Shown: one piece after another, positions 1 through 6,529 of the stretch
Position numbering within the stretch: position 1 is the stretch's first letter
How the letters are laid out: each line of letters starts with the position of its first letter
NCBI GenBank assembly: GCA_017694255.1
Contig: JADINC010000038.1
Span: 1-13,339, forward strand
Length of the DNA stretch: 13,339 nt
DNA from: Candidatus Enterousia avistercoris
GTDB taxonomy: Bacteria > Pseudomonadota > Alphaproteobacteria > Rs-D84
Direction: 5' to 3'
The notes under the pieces: model-generated
What the model saw: the letters and a program-made list of their open reading frames with translations, nothing else
Database searches by the model: none
What the model was told of the DNA's origin: nothing
Program-made: the position numbers and the translations under genes

Positions 1-71
1 TGATATATGCTTGCTACACATACGGTTGGTGTTATAAAAGCCACCAGAAAGCCAAAATAAAATGTTTTCAT
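1..71 (-). CDS. Start of a secreted protein, partial (runs off the left edge)
   Basis: An ATG at 71-69 on the minus strand opens a frame that stays open to the window edge (23 codons). It begins MKTFYFGFLVAFITPTVCVA, which is a typical Sec signal peptide: one Lys, a hydrophobic core, and a small-residue cleavage region near VCVA. No lipobox is visible. There is no Shine-Dalgarno sequence, but a good sigma70-like promoter ends only 7 nt before the ATG, so the gene looks leaderless. The product is not recognisable from this fragment. It lies in the same orientation as the secreted protein at 631-218 but has its own promoter. Confidence 0.5.
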   Translation of the reverse strand, partial: MKTFYFGFLVAFITPTVCVASIY

Positions 72-78
72 GATTAAT

Positions 79-107
79 ATAATAGTTCTAATTACATTTG
101 TCGTCAA
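79..107 (-). promoter_or_regulatory. Sigma70-like promoter for the partial secreted protein; predicts a leaderless mRNA
   Basis: On the minus strand there is a -35 TTGACG (107-102), a 17-nt spacer, and a -10 TATTAT (84-79). Only 7 nt separate the -10 from the ATG at 71, so initiation about 7 nt downstream of the -10 would fall on the A of the start codon. Confidence 0.55.
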
Positions 108-217
108 TTCAAAACAAGTTATTTTGAGGGGGATACGTGTTCTTTTTTGCAATCGTCGTTGCATGCATAACATATCTGTCCGCCATCTGGGGCGCGAATT
201 CTGCGACAGATATTAAG

Positions 218-631
218 CTAAAAATTAGCAGTTACAGCATTTGTTAAATGTTCAATGTAATTTTTAATAAAGTCCAAAACTGGATTGTATGCCATCAGCG
301 CAGTTAAATTTCCACATTCGTTATAGCATCTGTCTGGATTATACATATCGTTTGCTGTTTCCTTATAAGCCGTTATAGATTCATGAAGATTGTTTTTCAT
401 GGTTTCCGATTGTTTAGAATAATATTTATCAATAATTTTATGTGCGACAGATTCATAACAGACAACCTGTGAATCTGTCGCCATAATCATTTCTGCGGCT
501 GTTAAATTACCATCCATATCGTATTTGAATTGTTTGTCACACTTTTCTATATCTGGTTTATAATTTAAAACATTTTCGGCATATGCAGATATCGGCAATA
601 CTAATAAAAATATAGGTATTAATTGTTTCAT
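218..631 (-). CDS. Small secreted protein of unknown function (137 aa)
   Basis: The start is placed at the ATG at 631 because translation from there gives a clear signal peptide (MKQLIPIFLLVLPISAYA, cleavage after AYA near residue 18). The longer frame opening at 718 would put 29 non-signal-like residues in front of it. The mature part is hydrophilic and helical, with four cysteines (EKC, VVC, and the pair in DRCYNEC), consistent with disulfides in the periplasm. Its spacing of Cys and charged helices is vaguely like small LprI/DUF1311-type periplasmic proteins, but I do not claim that family. There is no SD; a sigma70-like promoter ends 7 nt before the ATG, as for the partial gene at 71. The gene ends in TAG, and the same frame stays open for 32 further codons rich in cysteine (see findings). 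Confidence 0.65.
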   Translation of the reverse strand: MKQLIPIFLLVLPISAYAENVLNYKPDIEKCDKQFKYDMDGNLTAAEMIMATDSQVVCYESVAHKIIDKYYSKQSETMKNNLHESITAYKETANDMYNPDRCYNECGNLTALMAYNPVLDFIKNYIEHLTNAVTANF

Positions 632-638
632 CAGGGAC

Positions 639-667
639 AGTGTAGGGAAATTTGTTTTACAAGTCAA
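639..667 (-). promoter_or_regulatory. Sigma70-like promoter of the 137-aa secreted protein; predicts a leaderless mRNA
   Basis: On the minus strand there is a -35 TTGACT (667-662), a 17-nt spacer, and a weaker -10 TACACT (644-639). Seven nt then lead to the ATG at 631, the same geometry as the promoter at 107-79. No SD-like purine run precedes the ATG. Confidence 0.5.
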
Positions 668-687
668 ACAAATATCATGTGAAATAT

Positions 688-707
688 AGTACTGCATATG
701 CAGTACT
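688..707. promoter_or_regulatory. Perfect 20-bp palindrome, candidate operator
   Basis: The half-site AGTACTGCAT is followed immediately by its exact reverse complement. The palindrome lies between two divergent genes: 20 bp upstream of the -35 at 667 on the minus strand, and about 25 bp upstream of the weak -35 of the ATL gene on the plus strand. A short T run follows on the plus strand. A dimeric regulator site is the likeliest reading; no family can be assigned. Confidence 0.45.
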
Positions 708-732
708 TTTTCATTCATCCAATCAAAAACAA

Positions 733-760
733 TTTGATTTTTTATGCGATGCGATACAAT
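733..760 (+). promoter_or_regulatory. Possible promoter of the ATL gene
   Basis: A -10 TACAAT (755-760) lies 9 nt before the ATG at 770, with a weak -35 TTTGAT (733-738) at 16-nt spacing. No SD is present before the ATG, so this mRNA would have at most a few leader nucleotides. Confidence 0.3.
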
Positions 761-769
761 ATTATCAGC

Positions 770-1114
770 ATGAAATCATTCAATGAACAAGTTTATGATA
801 TTGTTGCGCGAATCCCAGCAGGGCGGGTGGCAACATTTGGGCAAATTGCACGAATGATTGGGCGCCCACGTATGGCACGTTTTGTTGGATATGCGTCAAA
901 CAATAAAAACAGTTGGCATCTGCCGTGGCATCGCGTGGTCTTTAAAGATGGCAGTTTGTGTGGCGCCGGATTTTTTGAACAGCAATATAAAGCCCTGAAG
1001 TCCGAAGGTGTAAAATTCACCCGTGATAAGAAAGTAAAAATGGATGAATACCAATGGAATCCCGAACGCGACGGCGCACCAATGGACATTCGGGATTTTC
1101 CACTGGTGTTTTAG
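770..1114 (+). CDS. Alkyltransferase-like protein (ATL), MGMT-family DNA-damage recognition
   Basis: This 114-aa protein is essentially the C-terminal DNA-binding domain of O6-alkylguanine-DNA alkyltransferase (MGMT). The active-site PCHR is replaced by PWHR (P52-W53-H54-R55), the signature of ATL proteins (YbaZ/Atl1 type). These bind O6-alkylguanine lesions and hand them to nucleotide excision repair without transferring the alkyl group. The helix-turn-helix is seen around residues 18-45 (GRVATFGQIARMIG, then ARFVGYAS, with R37 as the expected arginine finger that flips the base). The start at 770 is chosen over an in-frame upstream ATG at 698 because the family begins here and the upstream codons overlap the palindrome. 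The stop lies 2 nt from the stop of the convergent peroxiredoxin gene. Known from the family: no methyltransferase activity. Inferred: a role in alkylation tolerance here. Confidence 0.85.
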   Translation: MKSFNEQVYDIVARIPAGRVATFGQIARMIGRPRMARFVGYASNNKNSWHLPWHRVVFKDGSLCGAGFFEQQYKALKSEGVKFTRDKKVKMDEYQWNPERDGAPMDIRDFPLVF

Positions 1115-1116
1115 TT

Positions 1117-1875
1117 TTATTTTTTCGTGGGCCGGCGGGTTATTTTTGACATAATTGTATCGGCCGCCAATTTACGAAATGTAAAGAACCACGCACGGAC
1201 ATCCAATGATTTATTCTTGTTATTCATTCGGGCATCCATATCAGTCGTTGTGGTCGGGGCGGGCACGATAACATCGTCGCCCACGTTCCAATCTGCGGGC
1301 GTTGACACACCAAACGCATCTGTCGTTTGCAATGCCACCAGCATACGTTTTATTTCTTCAAAATTACGTCCTGTTGTTAACGGATAGTACAATATTGCAC
1401 GAATAATTCCATGCGGATCGATAATGAATACTGCGCGAACGGTTTTACCATCGGCGGCATTATGGTGTATCATGCCGTACTTATGTGCAATATCCATGTT
1501 CATATCATCTATGATTGGGAATGTGATGTGCATATCGCGCCATCCGCGGTATTCCAGTCCACGTATCGCGTGTATCCACGCCAAATGCCCGGTCAATGTC
1601 CCAACCGACAGGCCAATTATATCGGTGTTCAGCGCACGAAAGTCATCTATCATTGATTGAAATGTCATAAATTCAGATGTGCACACGGGCGTAAAATCAG
1701 CCGGGTGCGAAAACAATATCACCCACCGTCCGGCATAATCATTTGGAAAGTTCACTGTTCCATTTGTGGTATTCGCGACAAATTCTGGGGCCGCATCGCC
1801 AATCAAAGGCATTTGATACGTATTATTTTCACATTCGTCATGTGCACATGTACATACATCAAACAAATCGCGCAT
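1117..1875 (-). CDS. Peroxiredoxin, Prx6 / 1-Cys-like subfamily
   Basis: This 252-aa thiol peroxidase reduces hydrogen peroxide and alkyl hydroperoxides in the cytoplasm. The peroxidatic centre is HPADFTPVCTSE, with T62, C65 and the partner R147 (KTVRAVFIIDP). The C-terminal part has the long-form Prx6 pattern STPADWNVGDDVIVPAP (about residues 191-207). The length fits the Prx6/archaeal-type group rather than typical AhpC (about 190 aa). Only four cysteines are present: C65 and an N-terminal cluster C8, C10, C15. The C-terminal region, where related long Prx proteins often carry a CxDWWFC-like pair, reads SLDVRAWFFTF and has none. The start is supported by GGGAGA (1887-1882) about 6 nt upstream. 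No predicted signal peptide. It converges on the ATL gene with stops 2 nt apart and no terminator between them. Confidence 0.88.
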   Translation of the reverse strand: MRDLFDVCTCAHDECENNTYQMPLIGDAAPEFVANTTNGTVNFPNDYAGRWVILFSHPADFTPVCTSEFMTFQSMIDDFRALNTDIIGLSVGTLTGHLAWIHAIRGLEYRGWRDMHITFPIIDDMNMDIAHKYGMIHHNAADGKTVRAVFIIDPHGIIRAILYYPLTTGRNFEEIKRMLVALQTTDAFGVSTPADWNVGDDVIVPAPTTTTDMDARMNNKNKSLDVRAWFFTFRKLAADTIMSKITRRPTKK

Positions 1876-1976
1876 ATATATTCTCCCTTTGGTTGAAAAA
1901 ATTATAAATATATCGTATCATTATTCTGTAATAACAATGTACAAGAACCTTTTCACATTAATAAAAAACTTTACTC

Positions 1977-2005
1977 TTGATAAAATATGCTAAGATATAA
2001 ATAAT
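1977..2005 (+). promoter_or_regulatory. Sigma70-like promoter of the IHF/HU gene
   Basis: A -35 TTGATA (1977-1982), 17-nt spacer and -10 AATAAT (2000-2005) lie 32 nt before the ATG at 2038. The leader holds the SD AAGGAAAC (about 2025-2032). The flanking CTCTTGA resembles the trcR promoter at 5924. It likely also drives the downstream accDA. Confidence 0.45.
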
Positions 2006-2037
2006 AGTCAGGTTAAAAAACAAAAAGGAAACAAGAT

Positions 2038-2316
2038 ATGAAACGTTCTGATATTGTACGATCTATCCAGGTTCAATTCAAACACATGCGTGCAAATGAT
2101 GCGGCCGCAATATTGGACACTGTTGCCGACCATATAATAGAATCTGTTGCAAATGGCAATCGGATAGAGGTACGTGGTTTTGGAACTTTTCAACCACGGC
2201 CCCGCGCGACAAAAATTGGCTATAATCCATGCACTGGCCAGCCAATGCACCTGGACGCCAGCACAACTATTTTGTTCAAGCCCAGCCGTGAATTAACAAA
2301 AAAAATGAATGGATAA
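2038..2316 (+). CDS. ihfB: Integration host factor / HU family DNA-bending protein (beta-like)
   Basis: This 92-aa protein has the normal length and full pattern of the IHF/HU family. It has an N-terminal helical dimerisation region (MKRSDIVRSI to about residue 40), the core strand IEVRGFGTFQPRPRATKIGYNP, and the DNA-embracing arm with the intercalating proline in NPCTGQP, followed by ILFKPSRELTKKMN. RGFG and the Arg-rich arm favour IHF-beta over HU, but the family assignment is safer than the subunit. It acts in the nucleoid and bends DNA at regulatory regions. A good SD (AAGGA) precedes the ATG. Its 3' end overlaps or abuts the accDA start, suggesting one transcript and translational coupling. 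Confidence 0.85.
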   Translation: MKRSDIVRSIQVQFKHMRANDAAAILDTVADHIIESVANGNRIEVRGFGTFQPRPRATKIGYNPCTGQPMHLDASTTILFKPSRELTKKMNG

Positions 2317-4069
2317 TAAAATGTTGTTTGGGAAAAAATCTGGGATAAAGAATCACAATCGCGAACGGTACGACCGAATTCGCCGTCTGATGTGGATAAA
2401 GTGTGAATCTTGTGGCCGACTGGTATATTACAAAGATTATAAAACAAACCACTATATATGCCCACGTTGTGGTCGTGCGTTTATCATGACGCCAAAGCAG
2501 CGTTTTGATTTATTGTTTGACAATAACGAATGGGAAAAATTGACTTTGCCGGTTGCGTCTGATGACCCATTAAAATTTGTTGACCGCAAACCATACCAAG
2601 TCCGCCTGGACGAAGCACGCGCAGAAACCGGCTATAATGACGCAATCACCACGGCCGATGGCATAATTGGCGGAATACCGACAACCATATGCATTTTAAA
2701 TGGCGATTTTATGCTGGGGTCTATGGGGCGAACCGCGGGTGATGGAATCGTGGCCAGCATAGAACACGCCATTGAAAAAAAACAACCGTTTATAATGGTA
2801 ACTTGCAGTGGCGGTGCCCGTATGCAAGAAAATATTTTATCATTAATGCAAATGGCGCGCACAACGGTGGCGGTAAACAAACTGCATGCAAATGGCATTC
2901 CATATATTGTTTTGTTAACAGATCCGACATTTGGGGGTGTTACGGCATCATTTGCAATGCTGGGCGATATTCACATTGCGGAACAGGGCGCACGCATTGG
3001 CTTTGCGGGTCGTCGCGTTATTGAACAAAACATTCGTGAAAAATTGCCGTCCAATTTCCAGACTGCAGATTATCTGTACGAACACGGCATGGTTGATATG
3101 GTTGTTCCGCGTCCAGAATTAAAAGGTCGCCTGGAAAAGATATTGGCTGTTTTAACAAAGCAACCGCGCAATCCGAAACAAATAAATATCACAACACCAA
3201 AAACAGATTCCAAGAAAGTCCGTGGCATGGGCGAAAACGATGCATATGATAAAGTGTTGCTGGCGCGCCATGAAAATCGACCGCATTTCTTGGACTATAT
3301 CAACGGCATTGTTGATGATTGGACGTATTTAGCGGGCGATCGCTTGTTTGGTGAAGATCCGGCCATGTGCGGCGGTATTGGATATTGGCGCGGTATTCCG
3401 GCGGTCATTATCGGCCAAGAAAAAGGGCGCACAATTGAAACCCGTCAATTCCATCGATTTGGCATGCCCAATCCCGAAGGTTATCGCAAGGCACAACGTC
3501 TGATGCGTCTGGCGGAAAAATTGAATCTGCCGGTGATTTCACTGTTTGATACGGCGGGCGCATTCGCGGGCAGTGCGGCCGAAGAACGCGGCCAGTCCCA
3601 GGCCGTCGCATCATCTATTGCAACGGGACTTAGCATAAAAACACCATATGTTGCCGTCAATGTTGGCGAAGGCGGCAGTGGTGGCGCCATTGCAATCGGT
3701 ACTGGCGACCGGGTATTAATGCTGGAAAATACAATTTATTCAGTAATTGCCCCAGAATCCTGTGCCAGTATTTTATGGAAAGATAATAAATACAAGGCAA
3801 CTGCCGCCGCCGCGATGAAATTAACCGCACGCGACATGGCAGATTTAAATGTCATTGATCAAATTGTTGACGAGCCTGCCGGTGGCGCACATACAGATTG
3901 GCAAACAACCATGGAATTATTATCAACCGCGGTTGCGAATCAAATTACCGATTTGCAAAAGATTCCTGTGGAAGAACTGCCAACGCGTCGCGCTGAAAAG
4001 TTTTTGGCAATGACACGTGATGTAGAATTCTGTGCACCGCCACATGATTCAGAAAATCATGAACATTAA
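2309..4069 (+). CDS. accDA: Acetyl-CoA carboxylase carboxyltransferase, fused beta (AccD) and alpha (AccA) subunits
   Basis: This 586-aa protein carries out the second half-reaction of acetyl-CoA carboxylase, moving the carboxyl group from carboxybiotin to acetyl-CoA to give malonyl-CoA for fatty acid synthesis. Residues about 1-285 are AccD: a zinc ribbon C32-X2-C35-X15-C51-X2-C54, SGGARMQE near 167, TDPTFGGVTASFAMLGD, and GFAGRRVIEQ. Residues about 305-586 are AccA: LLARHENRP, PEGYRKAQRLMRLAEK, FDTAGAFAGSAAEERGQS (D414), GEGGSGGAIAIGTGD near 453, and SVIAPESCASILWK. In most proteobacteria these are separate proteins of about 300 and 320 aa. Here the N-terminal helical segment of AccA (roughly 55 residues) is missing at the junction. 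The first ATG (2309) overlaps the upstream stop by 8 nt. A second ATG at 2321, 4 nt after that stop, is an alternative start. Neither has a clear SD, so coupling to ihfB is likely. Confidence 0.93.
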   Translation: MDNKMLFGKKSGIKNHNRERYDRIRRLMWIKCESCGRLVYYKDYKTNHYICPRCGRAFIMTPKQRFDLLFDNNEWEKLTLPVASDDPLKFVDRKPYQVRLDEARAETGYNDAITTADGIIGGIPTTICILNGDFMLGSMGRTAGDGIVASIEHAIEKKQPFIMVTCSGGARMQENILSLMQMARTTVAVNKLHANGIPYIVLLTDPTFGGVTASFAMLGDIHIAEQGARIGFAGRRVIEQNIREKLPSNFQTADYLYEHGMVDMVVPRPELKGRLEKILAVLTKQPRNPKQINITTPKTDSKKVRGMGENDAYDKVLLARHENRPHFLDYINGIVDDWTYLAGDRLFGEDPAMCGGIGYWRGIPAVIIGQEKGRTIETRQFHRFGMPNPEGYRKAQRLMRLAEKLNLPVISLFDTAGAFAGSAAEERGQSQAVASSIATGLSIKTPYVAVNVGEGGSGGAIAIGTGDRVLMLENTIYSVIAPESCASILWKDNKYKATAAAAMKLTARDMADLNVIDQIVDEPAGGAHTDWQTTMELLSTAVANQITDLQKIPVEELPTRRAEKFLAMTRDVEFCAPPHDSENHEH

Positions 4070-4097
4070 AAATCGCCCATTTGGGCGATTTTTTTTT
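4068..4097 (+). terminator. Rho-independent terminator of the ihfB-accDA operon
   Basis: Perfect stem AAAAATCGCCC (4068-4078) with GGGCGATTTTT (4083-4093), loop ATTT, within a run of 9 T (4089-4097). It starts at the accDA stop codon. Confidence 0.9.
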
Positions 4098-4172
4098 CAT
4101 ACCACTACAATCACCAGGGGACAAACTGCAACAAAAAAATAAAAAAGAATAAATTCCCGGATTATTTCGGGC

Positions 4173-4201
4173 TTGCATTTAAATTTTGATTTCTGTATAA
4201 T
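4173..4201 (+). promoter_or_regulatory. Promoter of tRNA-Ser
   Basis: A -35 TTGCAT (4173-4178), 17-nt spacer and consensus -10 TATAAT (4196-4201). The predicted start is near 4208, about 10 nt before the mature tRNA 5' end. Confidence 0.75.
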
Positions 4202-4218
4202 ACCCCACGCAACCATGC

Positions 4219-4307
4219 GGAGCGTTGGCAGAGTGGTAATGCAGCGGATTGCTAATCCGTGACCGTGTTATAGCGGTCCATAGGTTCGAGTCCTATACGC
4301 TCCGCCA
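4219..4307 (+). tRNA. tRNA-Ser (anticodon GCU, reads AGC/AGU)
   Basis: Acceptor GGAGCGT (4219-4225) pairs with ACGCTCC (4297-4303), then discriminator G and an encoded CCA (4305-4307). The anticodon arm CGGATTGCTAATCCG gives anticodon GCT. A long variable arm (GACCG...CGGTC) is typical of class II tRNA-Ser, and the T arm has GGTTCGAGTCC. A T6 run shortly after the gene may help termination. The gene stands alone with its own promoter. Confidence 0.96.
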
Positions 4308-4382
4308 GGATTTTTTATGACTGTACGTTTTATTAATTTTTACTGTTGTCGTTAATTTGCTTTTCTGGGGCAAATGTTTTCG

Positions 4383-4410
4383 TTTGCAATAAATCACGCA
4401 TTTTTATACT
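4383..4410 (+). promoter_or_regulatory. Probable promoter of cysS
   Basis: A -35-like TTTGCA (4383-4388), 16-nt spacer and -10 TATACT (4405-4410). The ATG is at 4439 with SD AAAAGGA at about 4425-4431. Confidence 0.4.
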
Positions 4411-4438
4411 ATTTCAAATATTACAAAAGGACGCGCAC

Positions 4439-5866
4439 ATGACAATCAAATTATTTAATACTATGACCCGCAAAATCGAAGAATTCAAACCATTGGTTCC
4501 TGGCAAAATGGGGTTCTATTCGTGCGGTCCGACGGTCTATCACTATGCACACATTGGCAATTTGCGCACAATGATTCATAACGACATTTTAAAACGTATG
4601 TTTATTGAAAACGGGTATGACGTACACCATGTCATGAACATCACAGACGTCGGCCACTTAACCAGCGATGATGCTGACAGTGGTGATGACAAAATGGAAC
4701 GTGGTGCGGCACGCGACCATAAATCCGTCTGGGAAATAGCAAAATTTTACACAGATGAATTCCTGCGCGATTTTGATGATTTGAATAACATTCGTCCAAC
4801 CGACATGCCACGCGCAACTGATTACATTGCCGAACAAATCGATTTGGTTAAAAAATTACAAGATTTGGGCTATACATACGAAATCCCGGGCGACGGCATT
4901 TATTATGACACCAGTAAATTCGCCGCATATGGTGCATTAACCGGCGGTTCGGTCGCCGGCAATCGTGCGGGCGCACGTGTTGAATATAACAACGAAAAGC
5001 ATAGCCCGACAGATTTTGCATTATGGAAATTTTCACCAACCGACCACAAGCGTCAAATGGAATGGCCCAGTCCATGGGGCATTGGTTTCCCCGGCTGGCA
5101 CGCTGAATGCAGCGCAATGAGCATGAAGTTATTGGGCAACCATTTTGACATTCATACTGGGGGCGAAGATTTATCCCGTATTCATCACACTAACGAAATT
5201 GCACAAAGCGAACCAATTACTGGTGCGCCGTGGGTCAATTATTGGGTGCATTTCAGTTTTCTGGTTGATAAATCCGGTGAAAAAATGAGCAAATCAAACG
5301 GAGAATTTCTGGGACTGGATGTTGTGCGCAAACGTGGATATGACCCAATTGTATACCGCTATTTGATTTTACTGGGGCATTATCAAACGCAACTGGCATT
5401 TTCGTGGGACGCCATGGACGCGGCCGCAAACGGATATAAAAACATTGTTCGGCGCGTGTCTGAAATTTTGGCAGACCCAACCCCAGGCGCACTGGTTGAA
5501 TCCAGTTTTAATGAATGGCATAATCGTATTTTGGCCCCGGTGTCAGACAACATGAAAACCGCGGAATCATTGGTCCAGATTCAAGAATTGCTGCGCGACA
5601 AAACGGTAAATGCATCGACAAAAATCGCGCTGTTTGAATTCATAGACCGGTTGTTGGGACTGCAATTTATCGACCATGCGAAAAAATTAAACGATGCAGA
5701 ATCTGAAACCGCACCGGCGGAAATAGTTGCACTGGCATCTGACCGCGCTGCGGCCAAGGCCGCCAAAGACTGGTCCCGCGCCGACAAAATCCGTGCACAA
5801 ATAGAAGCCGCCGGATGGACGGTTGTTGACACGCGTGATGGGGCAAAATTGGTCAAAAAAATATAA
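4439..5866 (+). CDS. cysS: Cysteinyl-tRNA synthetase
   Basis: This 475-aa class I aminoacyl-tRNA synthetase charges tRNA-Cys in the cytoplasm; the usual length is about 460 aa. Seen in order: the zinc ligand C29 in FYSCGPTVY, the HIGH-type motif HIGN (38-41), GWHAECS with zinc ligand C224, the HHTNEIAQSE zinc/active-site segment (H249, E253), and KMSKS (282-286). A C-terminal helical region ends with the DRAAAKAAKDWSRADKIRAQIEAAGW element typical of the family. The start at 4439 is set by the SD AAAAGGA and the family N-terminus (IKLFNTMTRK). The upstream in-frame TTG at 4346 is ignored. The segment before HHTNE reads GGEDLSRI rather than the common GGxDLxFPHHENE form. Confidence 0.96.
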   Translation: MTIKLFNTMTRKIEEFKPLVPGKMGFYSCGPTVYHYAHIGNLRTMIHNDILKRMFIENGYDVHHVMNITDVGHLTSDDADSGDDKMERGAARDHKSVWEIAKFYTDEFLRDFDDLNNIRPTDMPRATDYIAEQIDLVKKLQDLGYTYEIPGDGIYYDTSKFAAYGALTGGSVAGNRAGARVEYNNEKHSPTDFALWKFSPTDHKRQMEWPSPWGIGFPGWHAECSAMSMKLLGNHFDIHTGGEDLSRIHHTNEIAQSEPITGAPWVNYWVHFSFLVDKSGEKMSKSNGEFLGLDVVRKRGYDPIVYRYLILLGHYQTQLAFSWDAMDAAANGYKNIVRRVSEILADPTPGALVESSFNEWHNRILAPVSDNMKTAESLVQIQELLRDKTVNASTKIALFEFIDRLLGLQFIDHAKKLNDAESETAPAEIVALASDRAAAKAAKDWSRADKIRAQIEAAGWTVVDTRDGAKLVKKI

Positions 5867-5875
5867 AATATTTGA

Positions 5876-5911
5876 TAAATCTGTGTGCCCACCAATGGGT
5901 GCACAGGTTTA
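5876..5911 (+). terminator. Hairpin after cysS, likely terminator
   Basis: A 16-bp stem (5876-5891 with 5896-5911, three G-T wobbles) and loop CCAA, 9 nt after the cysS stop. The right arm ends GTTTATAT with no long T run, so termination may be partial. The minus-strand direction also gives a U-rich flank. Confidence 0.6.
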
Positions 5912-5923
5912 TATAAAAAACTC

Positions 5924-5952
5924 TTGAATTAACGGCAATTTTATAGTATATT
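5924..5952 (+). promoter_or_regulatory. Sigma70-like promoter of the trcR-rpoD operon
   Basis: A -35 TTGAAT (5924-5929), 17-nt spacer and -10 TATATT (5947-5952). The leader is about 20 nt and contains the SD AGAGGA (5967-5972), 6 nt before the ATG at 5979. Confidence 0.65.
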
Positions 5953-5978
5953 GCACCCCAGCAACAAGAGGAAACTTC

Positions 5979-6503
5979 ATGAATTATCCGTACATGCCTA
6001 AATCCACTGCGCTGTGGTTGATTGAAAACACTGCATTAACATTTGAACAAATCGCGGATTTCTGCGGCTTGCATGAGCTAGAGGTTAAAAACATCGCTGA
6101 TGCAGAAACGTATAAAATCCAGGGTTTAAACCCTGTTTTAAATGGCCAACTTACACGCGAAGATATTGCCCGGTGCGAAGCAGATCCGGCCGCGCGCCTG
6201 CAATTACGCGAAGAAATTGTCATGGCGCAAAAGGCACAAAACAAACGCGGTGTCGGATACACGCCAAAATTACATCGCCAAAACAGACTGGGCGGAATTT
6301 TATGGATTATAAAAAATTATCCGGAATTGTCCGATGGTCAAATTGCCCGCCTGATGCGCAGCACGAATCCGACGGTTGCATCTGTGCGAAACAAAACCCA
6401 TAAATCATATTCTTTGATTCAAATACAAAGTCCTATTGTATTGGGATTGGTGTCTGAATCTGCGTTGCATGACGCCGTTGCCAAAGCAACAAAAAGCAAA
6501 TAA
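5979..6503 (+). CDS. trcR: TrcR / DUF1013 family transcriptional regulator
   Basis: This 174-aa protein matches the DUF1013 family, named cell cycle transcriptional regulator TrcR in Alphaproteobacteria. Diagnostic stretches are MPKSTALWLIENTALTFEQI, ADFCGLHELEVKNIAD, NGQLTREDIARCEADP and RYTP-like GYTPKLHRQ. Next comes a second helix-turn-helix-like part (ILWIIKNYPELSDGQIARLM, then NPTVASVRNKTH), and finally a tail resembling PVLLGL (SPIVLGLVSES). The two HTH-like halves suggest DNA binding. The family's molecular mechanism is poorly known to me, so only the name is transferred. It lies 26 nt upstream of rpoD with no terminator, so both are probably co-transcribed from the promoter at 5924. 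The strong SD AGAGGA fixes the start. Confidence 0.88.
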   Translation: MNYPYMPKSTALWLIENTALTFEQIADFCGLHELEVKNIADAETYKIQGLNPVLNGQLTREDIARCEADPAARLQLREEIVMAQKAQNKRGVGYTPKLHRQNRLGGILWIIKNYPELSDGQIARLMRSTNPTVASVRNKTHKSYSLIQIQSPIVLGLVSESALHDAVAKATKSK

Positions 6504-6529
6504 AAACTATATCATATGCGGGGGCATTA

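Noticed and set aside
137..247. Small plus-strand frame from GTG 137 with an AGGGGG just upstream, encoding a 36-aa hydrophobic peptide.
   Set aside because: It is antisense to the hydrophilic Cys-rich frame and to the end of the secreted-protein gene. Hydrophobic antisense frames of this kind are common shadows, and no promoter or second line of support was seen.
632..718. Longer N-terminus for the 137-aa secreted protein, starting at 718.
   Set aside because: It would bury the signal peptide inside the protein and place coding sequence over the palindrome and promoter.
698..769. Upstream in-frame ATG of the ATL gene.
   Set aside because: The extra 24 residues do not look like the family, overlap the palindrome and lack an SD.
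4156..4171. CCCG...CGGG inverted repeat just before the tRNA-Ser promoter.
   Set aside because: The stem is only 4 bp with an 8-nt loop and no T run; it is too weak to call a terminator or operator.
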